Source: Adlercreutzia faecimuris (lineage in GTDB: Bacteria > Actinomycetota > Coriobacteriia > Coriobacteriales > Eggerthellaceae). Taken from it: a stretch of DNA of 64,000 bases. The notes below the pieces were generated by a model. The model was not told where the DNA came from and made no database searches. It saw only the letters and a program-made list of their open reading frames with translations. Both the position numbers and the translations under genes were made by a program. The stretch spans positions 1 through 64,000 of the forward strand of contig NZ_JAJMLW010000003.1 of assembly GCF_022669055.1 (NCBI RefSeq), given 5' to 3'. Numbering within the stretch: the stretch's first letter is position 1; every line of letters starts with the position of its first letter. Below are positions 27,408 through 36,943 of this stretch, one piece after another.

Positions 27408-29173
27408 AGTTTCTCGTAAGCTTCCTTTACAAGTTGTGACATCAAACCACGTCTCTTCTGCAAGAATGTTTCGTAATCCATCGTCTCGAAGTCAACGGGT
27501 AGCGCATGTTCTTCACATGCCTTCAAGTACGCGTCTTCCCCTAGATCCTTCCTGTATTTGCTCACATATTCTGATGGCGGATCATCGGAGATGTAGATGT
27601 TGTTCTGGTAGTCGACATAGGTGAAGTTTGCTCGATTGCTTCGGTCTGCTATGTGCCCAACCTCTTTTAGGTAGTTGTCCGGGAATAGATGGTGCTTGTC
27701 CACGGCCTTCTTCGTTCCGGAAGAATAAGGACCCACCAACTGAGATAATGGCACGGTGCTAAACAGGGCCTTAGCGCCAAGAACAATCTGAGAAGCTACG
27801 AAGCCGTACCAAGTGGGACCTGTTGCCTCGTTCGCATCGAGATCGGCTGGTAGTGTGATTCTGAAGTAATCGTCGGTAAGGAGCGCCTCGATGCTTCTAT
27901 CGAAATAGGCCTCGAACTCGTCCGAGTTGCTCAGCTTTGAGATATCGTTCAGCTGCTGCTCGAAATCGGATTCGAAAGAGCCCACGTAATAGGCAGTGAG
28001 AGCAGAAGCGAAATACCATCTGCGGACAAGTCTCTTGATCCTTAAGGGTTCCATCTTGAACTCGTACTTGCCGATAATGTAGAAAGCGTAATTGAAGAAG
28101 AGCGCATTTGACGAGGAGATCTGATCCGCGTTTATGTAGCCAGCTTCGCTGAGCGTGTTGATGAAGGCGTGCCAGTTGTTGAGGTCAAGTACGTGATCAA
28201 GGGCTTTTCCGAACTTTTCGAAGTTCTCCTCGCGCGTTTGAGCGCTCGTCTCTTTGGTCTTCAGATCGCGGCCTCTGAGTATCTGGTAGGCGTAGCGCAG
28301 GCGACCCCTCTTGAAGCCGACGCCGACGGTTGTTCTGATCAAGTGCGTGGGCGACACCTTTATCAATGGATTGTATGATGTGTTCTGCGCAGGTATATGG
28401 CTCTCCTCGCAGAAGAGTTCTATCCTCTCTCGCATCTCGGGCTCGTACACTGAAAGCAGCGTCATGATGAAGTCGTCCTGTTTCAACGCCTGTCCCTGGG
28501 AGTTAACCCTGACGAAGATGTCAGAGACCATCTCCTCATCGGCGTTGGCTGTGATGTTCAGTGTTGGCAGGTAGTACCGCTCAAGCCCAAGCAGCGCATT
28601 GAGCCCGTTCTCGATCCTGTCTTCCTCCTCGTCTGTCAGCTCAGCTAAGCCCTTCTTCAGGCTCGAATCGTTCAAGTCCTTGATGAACTCTCTCCTGAAC
28701 TTGCTCAACTTGTTCAGACGGTTCGCCTCAAAGACCTCTGATACGGCCGATATGTACCTGGGATCCCTGTCTGTCGATGCGTCGGCGTTCTTGAACTGCC
28801 TTTCGATGGGATCGTAGGCCACCCTGATGATGCGCTCGCTAAAGCTCTTGTCCTTGACTGGTATTCCGTAGAAGGAGGCGAGAAGTGCGGTCAGCCTCTG
28901 CTGCCCATCGATGACGAGCTCCTTCGGGGAGCTGTAAGACTTCTCATTGGCTCCAATGGCCTCCGTTTTACCGGCCTCTTCTACTGGTGACTCCCAAAGC
29001 ATGATGTATCCGATAGGGTATCCACGAAGCATCGAATCGAGCAGATCTCTAACCTTGTCGTTCTTCCAGACGAACGGACGCTGGAGGTCAGGCAGGCCGA
29101 TCTTTCCGCTTCTCACATCTTTTAAGATATTGCCCACTTCGAGCGTTACAGGTGTGTATATAGAGTTTCCCAT
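27404..29173 (-). CDS. DUF262/HNH (GmrSD-like) protein
   Basis: A 589-residue protein with an N-terminal DUF262 domain. DLQRPFVWKNDKVRDLLDS and IDGQQRLTALLA (residues 88-99) carry the DGQQR motif of that ParB-like nucleotidase fold. The C-terminal part has KKAVDKHHLFPDNYLK, an HNH-like, DUF1524-type nuclease motif. Together these resemble GmrS-GmrD, which cut modified DNA, fused in one chain. It is the last gene of a leftward operon (nine bases behind the type III restriction subunit), so it is part of the same defence unit. It might target modified phage DNA that the type III enzyme cannot cut. Confidence 0.83.
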   Translation of the reverse strand: MGNSIYTPVTLEVGNILKDVRSGKIGLPDLQRPFVWKNDKVRDLLDSMLRGYPIGYIMLWESPVEEAGKTEAIGANEKSYSSPKELVIDGQQRLTALLASFYGIPVKDKSFSERIIRVAYDPIERQFKNADASTDRDPRYISAVSEVFEANRLNKLSKFRREFIKDLNDSSLKKGLAELTDEEEDRIENGLNALLGLERYYLPTLNITANADEEMVSDIFVRVNSQGQALKQDDFIMTLLSVYEPEMRERIELFCEESHIPAQNTSYNPLIKVSPTHLIRTTVGVGFKRGRLRYAYQILRGRDLKTKETSAQTREENFEKFGKALDHVLDLNNWHAFINTLSEAGYINADQISSSNALFFNYAFYIIGKYEFKMEPLRIKRLVRRWYFASALTAYYVGSFESDFEQQLNDISKLSNSDEFEAYFDRSIEALLTDDYFRITLPADLDANEATGPTWYGFVASQIVLGAKALFSTVPLSQLVGPYSSGTKKAVDKHHLFPDNYLKEVGHIADRSNRANFTYVDYQNNIYISDDPPSEYVSKYRKDLGEDAYLKACEEHALPVDFETMDYETFLQKRRGLMSQLVKEAYEKL

Positions 29174-29182
29174 GCTGTGTTC

Positions 29183-31744
29183 CTAAATCTTATTCGTGAC
29201 AGGCTGAGCGAGTGCCAGCAAATCGTTCCAGGAATCGGACTTTGCGATATCGTCCTCATAGGCGATCAGGTATCCCCAGTGACTGTTGGAGAACACATCG
29301 TCGATGGCGAGCTTCCTCACGAGCTGTTCTGCTGCCTTCCGCTTCGCCTGCACCTTCTCATCATCTCGGCCTCGCGCGTCTTTGCCCTCGATGATCCAAT
29401 ACGTTCCCTCATCGTCTAAGGCGACGAAATCTGGGAAGTAGCGGTCTTTGGGCGTGTAGTAGATGTAAGCACCCATGAAAGGATGCAGCCTGTTCCACCA
29501 GACTATGCGAGGGGATGTGTTGAGCAAGCGTGCGAGCATGTACTCGCCAGTGTACGAATCAAACGATTCCTCCGCATAGAGTGATTTGAACCAGCCGGAA
29601 TAGACGCGACCTCTCACGAATTCATCCCGGGTATCGATCTGGTCGTAGACCTTCTCGCCAATCGGGAGAGAGTAGCCGGTGCATTCGATAGCCTTGGCTT
29701 TGATGACGGGCACTTCCTGCGTTGATCTCAGTGTCTCGACTATGAAATCCTTGATGGTCTGCCTCAGCTGCTCTTGGGCAGAAGACAACGATTTGACTGT
29801 CCATGTGTCTAAGTTCGATGCGCTCATGAACCTCGGGATAAGGTATTGCGCGATATATCGCGCCGTCCCCTCGGTTTTCGGAACCATCGACATGTTCAGC
29901 ACCAGCTTGACAAGGGCGTCCCGTGCGTCCTCGTCGCTCACATGAACGGAGTCTACCTCGGCGCTTTCGGTGTCCACTGCGCGTAGGGACTTGCCCAGTA
30001 CGGCAACTATCTCCTTGCGGTAGAGCACATCACCGGTTGAGGTGACCCTTCGTGCAGCGGCAGCGAGTGTGTCATCGGAGATACCGGAGAGGTCTATCTC
30101 GGGCTGCTTCGCCTCTATGATCGTCACCGGGAAGTCGTATGAGGTTCCAAGGAATGCCGGATTGGGATCAATCGTGATGTAAGTCAGATCAGGCTCATCT
30201 GTGAGGCTAGGATCGTTGACCGACTGGACTAGGACGGTCGGCTTGTTTGACGCAGCGTCGGTATTTGTATCGTCACCAAATGAGGTTCGCGTGTAAGGAG
30301 CTGGTGCATTAGAAGCCTCCTGATAGCCTTCAGTCGCAGAATCTGATCCGAAGGCAGCACCTGTGGTTTCGTCGCCTTGGCCGATATGCGCAATCTCATA
30401 CTCGAAGCGAGACCGATCATTTGAGCTAACCGCTTCTTCGAGACCGAACTGCCTGAGCACGTTTTCCTGTTCGAGAAGCTCCTTGAAGGATTGGTGCGAG
30501 ATGATGTCCAGCTGATCGACCTGCCTGATGCCGGTGTATTTCCCGAAAGGCAGGCGGAGCCCGCGCCCCATGGTCTGCTGTGTCAAGACCTCTGAGGCCA
30601 TGGCTCTCAGCGTCACGATCACGGCGATATTCTTGACATCCCACCCTTCCTTAAGCTTATTCACGCTGACGACCGCCTTGACGGGCGAGTTGGGATCGTC
30701 CAGATCTTCGAGCATCCTTTGCGTGAGGTCGTCGTCATGCTCGGAGTCCACCTGCAGAACGGCAAGCTCGCGTCCGAAGAACTCAGGTCCCCGCAACAGA
30801 TTTGTTATCTCGGTCGCATGGGACACGTCCGAGCAGACCACGAAAAGCACGGCGTTCAACTCGGGCAGCTCGTTCTGCGCTATATAGGCATCGTATGCCG
30901 ACTGCTTGATGTCCCGAAGCTGGAGCGCGTCCCTCAGCTGCTGCTCCTCGGATGCCTCGTCTTCGCCGTACCCGCCTTTTCGGAAAGCGAGGACGGGCGT
31001 TTTCACGTACTCGTCTGCGATGGCGCGGTAGAGAGGGTACTTGTAGATGACGTGGTCGCCTTCGAGGATGGAGGCGGTCAGCCCGATGGTCGCAGCAGGT
31101 TCGAGCTCGCGGATCGCCGAATGGAATGCCGCCGCGCTGGTCGAATAGAGATGGGACTCGTCCGCGATGAGCACGAGATCGTCCTGGCTCTTCAGGTAGT
31201 CGAAAAGCACGCCAGCGTTTTCGTCGAAGCGGCGCGGCTTCCGCCTCATGGCGTCCTGGCTTCCGTCGCTTGTCCCGCCTTCCTCCTTCTTAGGGGCGAT
31301 GAGCTGCTGGATGTTGAAGATGAATGCGAGCAGTGGAGTCTCTCTTCCAAACGAGAGCTGTGCTGCTCCGTTCTGCCTCGCGATCCAAGGCGAGTAGTCT
31401 TGCGGCGTGACCACATCCGGAGGGATCTGTGCGCCCTCGATGTAGCGGCCGCTTCCGGGGGTGAAGTTCTTGACCGTCTTCGCCTGAACAGTCTTACCGG
31501 GGGTGACGATCACGACATTGCCCACGCCCTGCCTGCGAAGGTACTCCATGAATGCGGCCATAAGATAGGTCTTTCCGACGCCGGTGGCAAGGTTCATGAC
31601 TTGGATGACCTCTGGATCGTAATCGCCATCGAGTGTGAATATGAGCTTGCGAAGTGCTTCCTTGTTCGGAGTGCGCAAGTCGAACTCCGAGCTGATGGAC
31701 TCGATAAGATCTGAATCGAAGTTGATGTTGAGTCGTTTTGCCAT
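29183..31744 (-). CDS. Type III restriction endonuclease, Res subunit
   Basis: An 853-residue helicase-nuclease. The helicase superfamily 2 part has the Walker A NLATGVGKT (51-59) and the DEAD-box-like LIADESHLYS. GLRLPFGKYTGIRQVDQLDI lies in the helicase C part. Near the C-terminus, FPDFVALDDEG, then WIIEGKDARG, gives the D...ExK of a PD-(D/E)XK nuclease. The length is a little under that of typical Res subunits (about 900-1000). The stop of the Mod gene overlaps its start by one base, so the pair is translationally coupled. Confidence 0.92.
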   Translation of the reverse strand: MAKRLNINFDSDLIESISSEFDLRTPNKEALRKLIFTLDGDYDPEVIQVMNLATGVGKTYLMAAFMEYLRRQGVGNVVIVTPGKTVQAKTVKNFTPGSGRYIEGAQIPPDVVTPQDYSPWIARQNGAAQLSFGRETPLLAFIFNIQQLIAPKKEEGGTSDGSQDAMRRKPRRFDENAGVLFDYLKSQDDLVLIADESHLYSTSAAAFHSAIRELEPAATIGLTASILEGDHVIYKYPLYRAIADEYVKTPVLAFRKGGYGEDEASEEQQLRDALQLRDIKQSAYDAYIAQNELPELNAVLFVVCSDVSHATEITNLLRGPEFFGRELAVLQVDSEHDDDLTQRMLEDLDDPNSPVKAVVSVNKLKEGWDVKNIAVIVTLRAMASEVLTQQTMGRGLRLPFGKYTGIRQVDQLDIISHQSFKELLEQENVLRQFGLEEAVSSNDRSRFEYEIAHIGQGDETTGAAFGSDSATEGYQEASNAPAPYTRTSFGDDTNTDAASNKPTVLVQSVNDPSLTDEPDLTYITIDPNPAFLGTSYDFPVTIIEAKQPEIDLSGISDDTLAAAARRVTSTGDVLYRKEIVAVLGKSLRAVDTESAEVDSVHVSDEDARDALVKLVLNMSMVPKTEGTARYIAQYLIPRFMSASNLDTWTVKSLSSAQEQLRQTIKDFIVETLRSTQEVPVIKAKAIECTGYSLPIGEKVYDQIDTRDEFVRGRVYSGWFKSLYAEESFDSYTGEYMLARLLNTSPRIVWWNRLHPFMGAYIYYTPKDRYFPDFVALDDEGTYWIIEGKDARGRDDEKVQAKRKAAEQLVRKLAIDDVFSNSHWGYLIAYEDDIAKSDSWNDLLALAQPVTNKI

Positions 31745-33744
31745 TATCTTGCGCCTCCCTTCGTATAGCGGAAGACGTCGTCCGGTACGGCAATCACCCG
31801 CGACCCCTTGCTGATCTTTCTCAGATGCTCGCGTGCTCCATCCATGACCATGGTTCCGGCTATGACGATCTTTTCTCCTTCTCCAAGCTTTCCGACGATC
31901 GAGTCAACCGTGTCGGCATCGATAATGCCTTCCACGACTTTAAGGTACGTATCGCCGCGATGGGCGTCGAATGGGCTCGTGCAGCTATCGGGGATCGTCC
32001 TGAACCCTAGATTTGCGGCAATCGATTTCACCAGCGTATCGCCCGTTGCGGCTTCCGTAAGCATCACTCTGCCAAGAGAGTCGTCATAGTCAAAGCATTC
32101 CTTCGAGAGATGGGCGACCTGGAAACCGCCTCCGCCGCGCCAATTGACGAGCATCTTTGACTTCTTCGTCTTTGCGAGCTGCTTCAACTTCTTGACATCG
32201 CTGCTTGTTTTCAGTGCATCATCATTCGATATCAGCTTGTTCAGCCAAGATGTGAACTGGTTGGCATCCTCCGGAGTCATCTTGTCAGGTAGTCCTTCGG
32301 GACTGTCGTCAAAGCGCTCGCCTTCAGAGCGGCTTACGCCGCCCTCGTCGGTTCCGTACACGACTTTCTCCAATCGTGGCAAAGTGAAGTCTCGGAACGT
32401 CGAATCGAGAAGCTCGCAGGTGACCCAGCGCCTTCCCATCTTCTGGGCGACGGCCGCAGTTGTGCCAGATCCCGCAAAGCAGTCGAGCACGATGTCGCCT
32501 GGCTTGGAGCCGATGTGGATTATCCTCTTCAGGAGCGCCTCGGGCTTGGGCGTTGAGAAAGGGGTCTTGCCAGGGAACAAGGCCTTGATCTCCGACTTGG
32601 ACGTTCTGTTGTGCCCTACCTCGGCATTCGGCCACAACGTGCGTGGGACGTTCAGGCGATTAGGAATATATGACTTCTTCCCGAATCGTCCTTCACCTCC
32701 TGAACGCAGGATAAAGACTGGCCAATTCCCTCCCTCGTATATTTCTTCAGCTTGCTCCTTTGCTTCATTTAGAGGTACGGCAAGTACGAGAGCTGGGACA
32801 TCACGTCTAACTTCTTCGGGAGAGATGCCACATAATTCAGCTCTCGCATCAGTATCGTCAAGTATCTCTAGTTTGTATGGTGCCCAACCATTCACGATTT
32901 CTAAAATCTTGCTTTGATCAAAAGCCCAATGCCTTGCGCGAGCAGGGTATATCAACTCACCAGTTATCGGCTGTTGGATTGCGTATACCATTCCTTGATG
33001 GAATCGCGCATCGTTTGCGGTTGGATCTCCGTCCCACCATGGGCCTTTTGGATCATTGTCGGGATTGGAGAAACGCGCATTGTCTGCGACCGTTCTTGGC
33101 AGACCGTTCACTTTGAACGCCTCTGACTTTGCATAGACCACGATGATGTCATGGTCTGACGAAAAGTATTTAGCATCATTTCTAGGCGAATCCGCCTTTT
33201 GCCAGATGACCTCGGTCACGAAATTCCCAGCTCCGAAAATCTCGTCCAGAAGCACGCGCATCCTGTGGTCTTCTTTGTCGTCGAGATGCACCCAGATCGA
33301 TCCGTCGTCTGACAGGAGGCGCTTCAAATGGAGCAGCCTGTCCCTCATCATCGTAAGCCAGATGGAGTGCTCCAGGTTATCCTCATAGGAATCGAAAGTC
33401 TGGGCCGTATTGAAAGGCGGGTCGATATAGACCAGCTTCACATTGCCCACGTATTTTTCGGCAAGCTCGGGCACACGCGTCAGCGCCTCAAGAACGTCGC
33501 CAGATTCGCCATGGACGAGCAGATTGTCAGTTTGGGGTTCAAGATCGGCATATTCGGAATACTGGTATTCATCTGATTTAGGCGATTGTTCGCCCTGAAT
33601 GTATTCATCCATTACGAGCGTGTGCGTCTCGCAATACCTGGGATCCGAAGGTTCAACCCACCGATAGCCATACTTGCCTGTTTCGGTCGGTATGAGTGCT
33701 TTGTCCTTGTTATACCAAGTTAGCTGTAATCGCTGCTGGGTCAT
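31744..33744 (-). CDS. Type III DNA methyltransferase, Mod subunit
   Basis: A 666-residue N6-adenine methyltransferase. Motif IV is DPPFNT at 108-113, and the AdoMet motif I ([15 protein letters not shown]) comes later, at about 430: the order typical of beta-class Mod proteins. The target-recognition region lies between. The long C-terminal tail ([13 protein letters not shown] onward) would bind Res. It is the second gene of the WYL-Mod-Res-DUF262 operon. The recognised site cannot be told from the sequence. Confidence 0.93.
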   Translation of the reverse strand: MTQQRLQLTWYNKDKALIPTETGKYGYRWVEPSDPRYCETHTLVMDEYIQGEQSPKSDEYQYSEYADLEPQTDNLLVHGESGDVLEALTRVPELAEKYVGNVKLVYIDPPFNTAQTFDSYEDNLEHSIWLTMMRDRLLHLKRLLSDDGSIWVHLDDKEDHRMRVLLDEIFGAGNFVTEVIWQKADSPRNDAKYFSSDHDIIVVYAKSEAFKVNGLPRTVADNARFSNPDNDPKGPWWDGDPTANDARFHQGMVYAIQQPITGELIYPARARHWAFDQSKILEIVNGWAPYKLEILDDTDARAELCGISPEEVRRDVPALVLAVPLNEAKEQAEEIYEGGNWPVFILRSGGEGRFGKKSYIPNRLNVPRTLWPNAEVGHNRTSKSEIKALFPGKTPFSTPKPEALLKRIIHIGSKPGDIVLDCFAGSGTTAAVAQKMGRRWVTCELLDSTFRDFTLPRLEKVVYGTDEGGVSRSEGERFDDSPEGLPDKMTPEDANQFTSWLNKLISNDDALKTSSDVKKLKQLAKTKKSKMLVNWRGGGGFQVAHLSKECFDYDDSLGRVMLTEAATGDTLVKSIAANLGFRTIPDSCTSPFDAHRGDTYLKVVEGIIDADTVDSIVGKLGEGEKIVIAGTMVMDGAREHLRKISKGSRVIAVPDDVFRYTKGGAR

Positions 33745-33755
33745 TTCGCCTCATT

Positions 33756-34745
33756 CTACTTTCTTGCCTCGGCGGCCAATCTATCCAAATAATCTGCGTA
33801 TTCATCCCTCAAGCTCTTCGGCCCGTGTATCCTCACAGTGCCTCCGAGTCCCGCAATCCAGCCGAAGAACGGCTCGGACTTGCGGATCTTCACGATGGCC
33901 TTCGCGGTCTCGTCGTCGTGCTCGTACATCTCGGCGGCGTCGCCGAAACGGTCCATGATGATCTCCACCTTGTCCCCGTCGACGAGGAGCGTCGCTGTGA
34001 CTGGCTCGCCGCCGAAGCGGCCGAAGCTCTCGTGTCCGTCGCCGTCGAATGTATGATGCGTTATCTCCTCGTTGCGGGTTGCCGCGTTTTGGGACACCCG
34101 CAGCTTCTCCATGCGGTCGATCCTGAACTCGGTCATGCACTCATGGTCGTCGTTCCACGCGGTCAGGTAGTAGTAGCCGTCCCAGTAGGTGATGCCCACG
34201 GGCGTCACCTCGTGCGGTTTGCCGTCATGGGTTGCCTTGCGCTCTCCCTTGAGGTTGAACTTGTAGTACATGAAGGAGACCTTCTTGTGCTGTCGCATCG
34301 CATCGTGAAGGATATCGATGCACTCGAACACTCCGTCCTTCTTGGACGTTATGCGCCCAGGCACGTGTATCCGTCGATCCAGAAGAGCCCGTTCGTAATC
34401 GCTCGCGAGGAGCTTCAGGTTCGTAGTGAGAGCGTTTGACTGCCTGCGGGTGAGGAACTTGCACGATTCCACGGCGTCTACCAGGAGCATAAGCTCGGAC
34501 AGCGTGAAGTCCCGCCTGACGACGGCGTACTGGACGGGGTTCCTCTGGTAGGTGCGGATGTCGAGGCCGAATTCCTTGAGCGTCTCAAGGTCGCGGTAGA
34601 CGCCCTTGCGCTCCGCCGGTATCTCGTAGGCGTGCAGCCGGTCGATGAGCTGCGTCATGGACAGCCCGTGGCTCTCGTCGGTCTCCTCTTCGAGGATGCG
34701 CTTCAGGTACAGCAGCTTCAGCTTCGACTTGCTGTTGTTCGCCAT
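33756..34745 (-). CDS. WYL-domain transcriptional regulator
   Basis: A 329-residue regulator: a DeoR-like HTH at the N-terminus (LSMTQLIDRLHAYEIPAERKGVYRDLETLK) and a WYL domain (VTPVGITYWDGYYYLTAWND; the WYL core reads YYYL). WYL proteins often control defence operons and may sense nucleic acid or nucleotide signals. The ATG at 34745 has GCAGGGA upstream; an earlier ATG adds nine residues without a site. It leads the operon, 11 bases before Mod, and probably regulates it. Confidence 0.87.
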   Translation of the reverse strand: MANNSKSKLKLLYLKRILEEETDESHGLSMTQLIDRLHAYEIPAERKGVYRDLETLKEFGLDIRTYQRNPVQYAVVRRDFTLSELMLLVDAVESCKFLTRRQSNALTTNLKLLASDYERALLDRRIHVPGRITSKKDGVFECIDILHDAMRQHKKVSFMYYKFNLKGERKATHDGKPHEVTPVGITYWDGYYYLTAWNDDHECMTEFRIDRMEKLRVSQNAATRNEEITHHTFDGDGHESFGRFGGEPVTATLLVDGDKVEIIMDRFGDAAEMYEHDDETAKAIVKIRKSEPFFGWIAGLGGTVRIHGPKSLRDEYADYLDRLAAEARK

Positions 34746-35189
34746 GATCCCTGCCCTTCTCTCGCGCCCCATCTGTATTACATACGTTGATTACTCATTC
34801 TAAGCGATGAAGCCGAATCACCGCTTTGGGTGTCCCTTTTTCGCATAACTTCTCCTCCCGGGCGGAGCATCTGCCCACGCGAACGTACGAATTCCTCCAC
34901 CCACGTGCTCTCCGAATCTCGCGCATGCCCCTTCGCCTTCCTTGAACGTCGCACCCTCGCACAGCGCCGCTCGTTGCCGCGCAAGGGCCGCGATGCTTTT
35001 CCGATTTCTTTTCAGGGAGGTCTTCGCTTCGCATGTCCCAGAAAACAAATGGGAAAACCAGCACGGCGAAGATGCTTCCTCGATACGCCGTTTCGCTTCC
35101 TCCCTTGCACGGCCGCGACGCTATGCGCCATGCGCCTCACAAGGCAGGCCAAAGGGGCCGAGCCGAAGACGAATTGGAGGTCGATTCGA
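34746..35189. other. Gene-free gap upstream of the defence operon
   Basis: I see no supported gene in these 444 bases. It holds the divergent control region of the WYL operon (about 34770-34800) and the lead to the YraN-like gene. TGTATTACAT occurs at about 34776. The rest is GC-mixed sequence without clear hairpins. Confidence 0.5.
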
Positions 35190-35564
35190 ATGAAGGAATT
35201 CAGCAAGCACGTTCAGGACGCGGCGGAGATGTTCCTCAAGCGCCGGGGCTACGAAATCCTCGATGCGAACTGGGAGTGCCCGGACGGCGACGGGAAGTTC
35301 GACATCATCGCCCAGGACGAGGACTCCATCGCATTCGTCCAGGTGAAGGGGCGCGACGGAAGGGTCGATGGATTCGGCTTCGACGAGGCGACCATGGAGC
35401 GCGAGGACTTCGAGCGCATGTCGATGAGCTACCTCGCCGAGAACCCGGACATCTGCGACTGCGCGGTCCGCTTCGACGTCGTCGCCATCACGGTAGTCGG
35501 CGAGGCTAGGGCGATGATCCGCCACCACATCAACGCGATGAGCCACAGCCTCTCGGAGGAATAA
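35190..35564 (+). CDS. YraN/UPF0102-like nuclease-fold protein
   Basis: A 124-residue protein of the YraN type, a small PD-(D/E)XK-like fold. AEMFLKRRGYEILDANW matches the usual AARFLxxxGYEILxxNW. DGKFDIIAQDE gives Asp38; FVQVK (Gln51, Lys53) fits the FVEVK motif except that Gln replaces Glu. RBS TTGGAGG. YraN is normally a single chromosomal gene; here it lies on the mobile element next to a defence operon. Its usual function is unclear (DNA repair or recombination is suggested). Confidence 0.75.
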   Translation: MKEFSKHVQDAAEMFLKRRGYEILDANWECPDGDGKFDIIAQDEDSIAFVQVKGRDGRVDGFGFDEATMEREDFERMSMSYLAENPDICDCAVRFDVVAITVVGEARAMIRHHINAMSHSLSEE

Positions 35565-35593
35565 ACGACCTCCGTTCCTCCGGACGAGGAACC

Positions 35594-35625
35594 CCGCCCC
35601 GTCCGGGCCGCAAGGCCCGGGCGGG
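35594..35625. terminator. Strong GC hairpin after the YraN-like gene
   Basis: CCGGGCC and GGCCCGG pair around GCAA, within an extended GC stem. It has no clear T run. A terminator or mRNA processing hairpin. Confidence 0.5.
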
Positions 35626-35666
35626 AGCCAGGGGGCATCCGGCAACGATTGAAAGGACGCACGAAA

Positions 35667-36044
35667 ATGGGACTCGACATGTACCTCACCCGCAGGGCAA
35701 AGGGCGAAAACGCCGAACACGAGCTTCTGGCCTACTGGCGCAAGGCGAACCACATCCACGGCTGGTTCGAGCGCAACACTTCCGACGGATTCATCGAGAA
35801 CTGCGAGTACTATCCGGTCTGCAGGCAGGATCTGGTCTGCCTCATGGACGACTGCAGGCTCGTCGAAGACGACCGCTTCCTGGCACCCGAGCTCCTCCCG
35901 GTGCAAGAAGGTTTCTTCTTCGGGGCATTCGGCTACGAAGACGACTACTACACGCAGTGCATAGACGAGACGGTCAGCATGCTGGAGCGCGTGCTTAAGG
36001 AGACCGGCGAAGATGACGAGCTCTTCTACCACGCCTGGTGGTAG
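35667..36044 (+). CDS. Hypothetical small acidic protein
   Basis: A 125-residue soluble acidic protein beginning MGLDMYLTRR; family not recognised. Trp and Tyr are frequent and two Cys pairs are spaced along the middle. RBS GAAAGGA nine bases from the ATG. It lies just before the parA operator and is probably ended at the palindrome. It may be element housekeeping. Confidence 0.6.
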   Translation: MGLDMYLTRRAKGENAEHELLAYWRKANHIHGWFERNTSDGFIENCEYYPVCRQDLVCLMDDCRLVEDDRFLAPELLPVQEGFFFGAFGYEDDYYTQCIDETVSMLERVLKETGEDDELFYHAWW

Positions 36045-36054
36045 CGACCGCAAA

Positions 36055-36097
36055 GTACCCTAAAACAGTTCACAAATGAACTGTTTTAGGGTACAAT
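36055..36097 (+). promoter_or_regulatory. 40-bp palindrome over the parA promoter
   Basis: A perfect inverted repeat with 18-bp arms (36055-36072 and 36077-36094) and centre CAAA. Within it, TTCACA (36069-36074) and TACAAT (36092-36097) are 17 bases apart, a usable promoter. The 22-bp block 36060-36081 is identical to the operator beside the element's repressor. A dimer repressor bound here would hide the promoter. A partition (parS-like) site is another reading. Confidence 0.8.
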
Positions 36098-36175
36098 ACC
36101 GAATGTAATACAAATCCACCTGAAGCGCCCAACCTCCAACCTGCGGGCGCGAGATGCAAGGGAGAAAGGACAAGC

Positions 36176-36943
36176 ATGCGCACCATAGCCATCTCCAACT
36201 ACAAGGGAGGTGTGGGCAAGACGACGAGCGCCGTGAACCTCGCAAGCATCTACGCCGATGCGGGCAGACGGGTGCTCCTGATCGACCTCGACCCCCAGGC
36301 CTCCGCGACCGACTACTACGGACTCTACGACAGGGCGAAGGCGGAGGGCAGAAGCTCCATTGAGCTGCTGTACGGACAGGCTTCCGTGGCCGACCTCGCC
36401 TTCGAGACCGAAACGGAGAACCTATCCGTGATCCCCTCCACCATCGAGCTCGTCGACCAGAACGAGCTTTTGCTCCGCGAGCAGAGGCTCAAGTTCGCGC
36501 TCGACGATGCGGCCGACACCTACGACATCGCCATCATCGACTGCTCGCCTGTGCTCAAGCGCCTGGCATTCAACGCCTATCTCGCAGCTGCGGACGGTGG
36601 CATCGTCGTCATCCCGGTGAAGCTCGACTCAACTGTCATGCGGGGCACGGCGCTCACGGTAGAGGCCACCAAATCCATCGCCGAGGCGCTCCGCATGCCC
36701 TGCCCCAAGTACCGGATCCTGCGCACCTGCGTCCCCGGGCGCATGACCAAGGCCGAGAGGACGGGAGCAGAGGTGCTCGACCGCTTCTTCCCCGATACGC
36801 AGTTTCAAAGCGTGATCCATGCCTCGGCCAAGGTATGCGAGGGAAGCTGGCAGTGGACGCCAGTGGCGTCATTCGAGCCCGGCAGCAGACCTGCGCGCGA
36901 CTACGCGGCTCTGGCTGAGGAGGTTCTCAATGAGCTCGGCTAG
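36176..36943 (+). CDS. parA: ParA partition ATPase
   Basis: A 255-residue ParA/Soj ATPase. The deviant Walker A is KGGVGKTT (10-17), with LIDLDPQAS as the next motif. ParA drives segregation of the circular element or its copies. RBS GGGAGAAAGGA. It overlaps parB by 14 bases. Transcribed from the palindrome-covered promoter. Confidence 0.93.
   Translation: MRTIAISNYKGGVGKTTSAVNLASIYADAGRRVLLIDLDPQASATDYYGLYDRAKAEGRSSIELLYGQASVADLAFETETENLSVIPSTIELVDQNELLLREQRLKFALDDAADTYDIAIIDCSPVLKRLAFNAYLAAADGGIVVIPVKLDSTVMRGTALTVEATKSIAEALRMPCPKYRILRTCVPGRMTKAERTGAEVLDRFFPDTQFQSVIHASAKVCEGSWQWTPVASFEPGSRPARDYAALAEEVLNELG

Noticed and set aside
36055-36094. The palindrome as a terminator of the preceding gene
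   Set aside because: It is AT-rich, lacks a T run after it, and contains well-spaced promoter boxes, so an operator/promoter reading is better, though weak terminator action cannot be ruled out.
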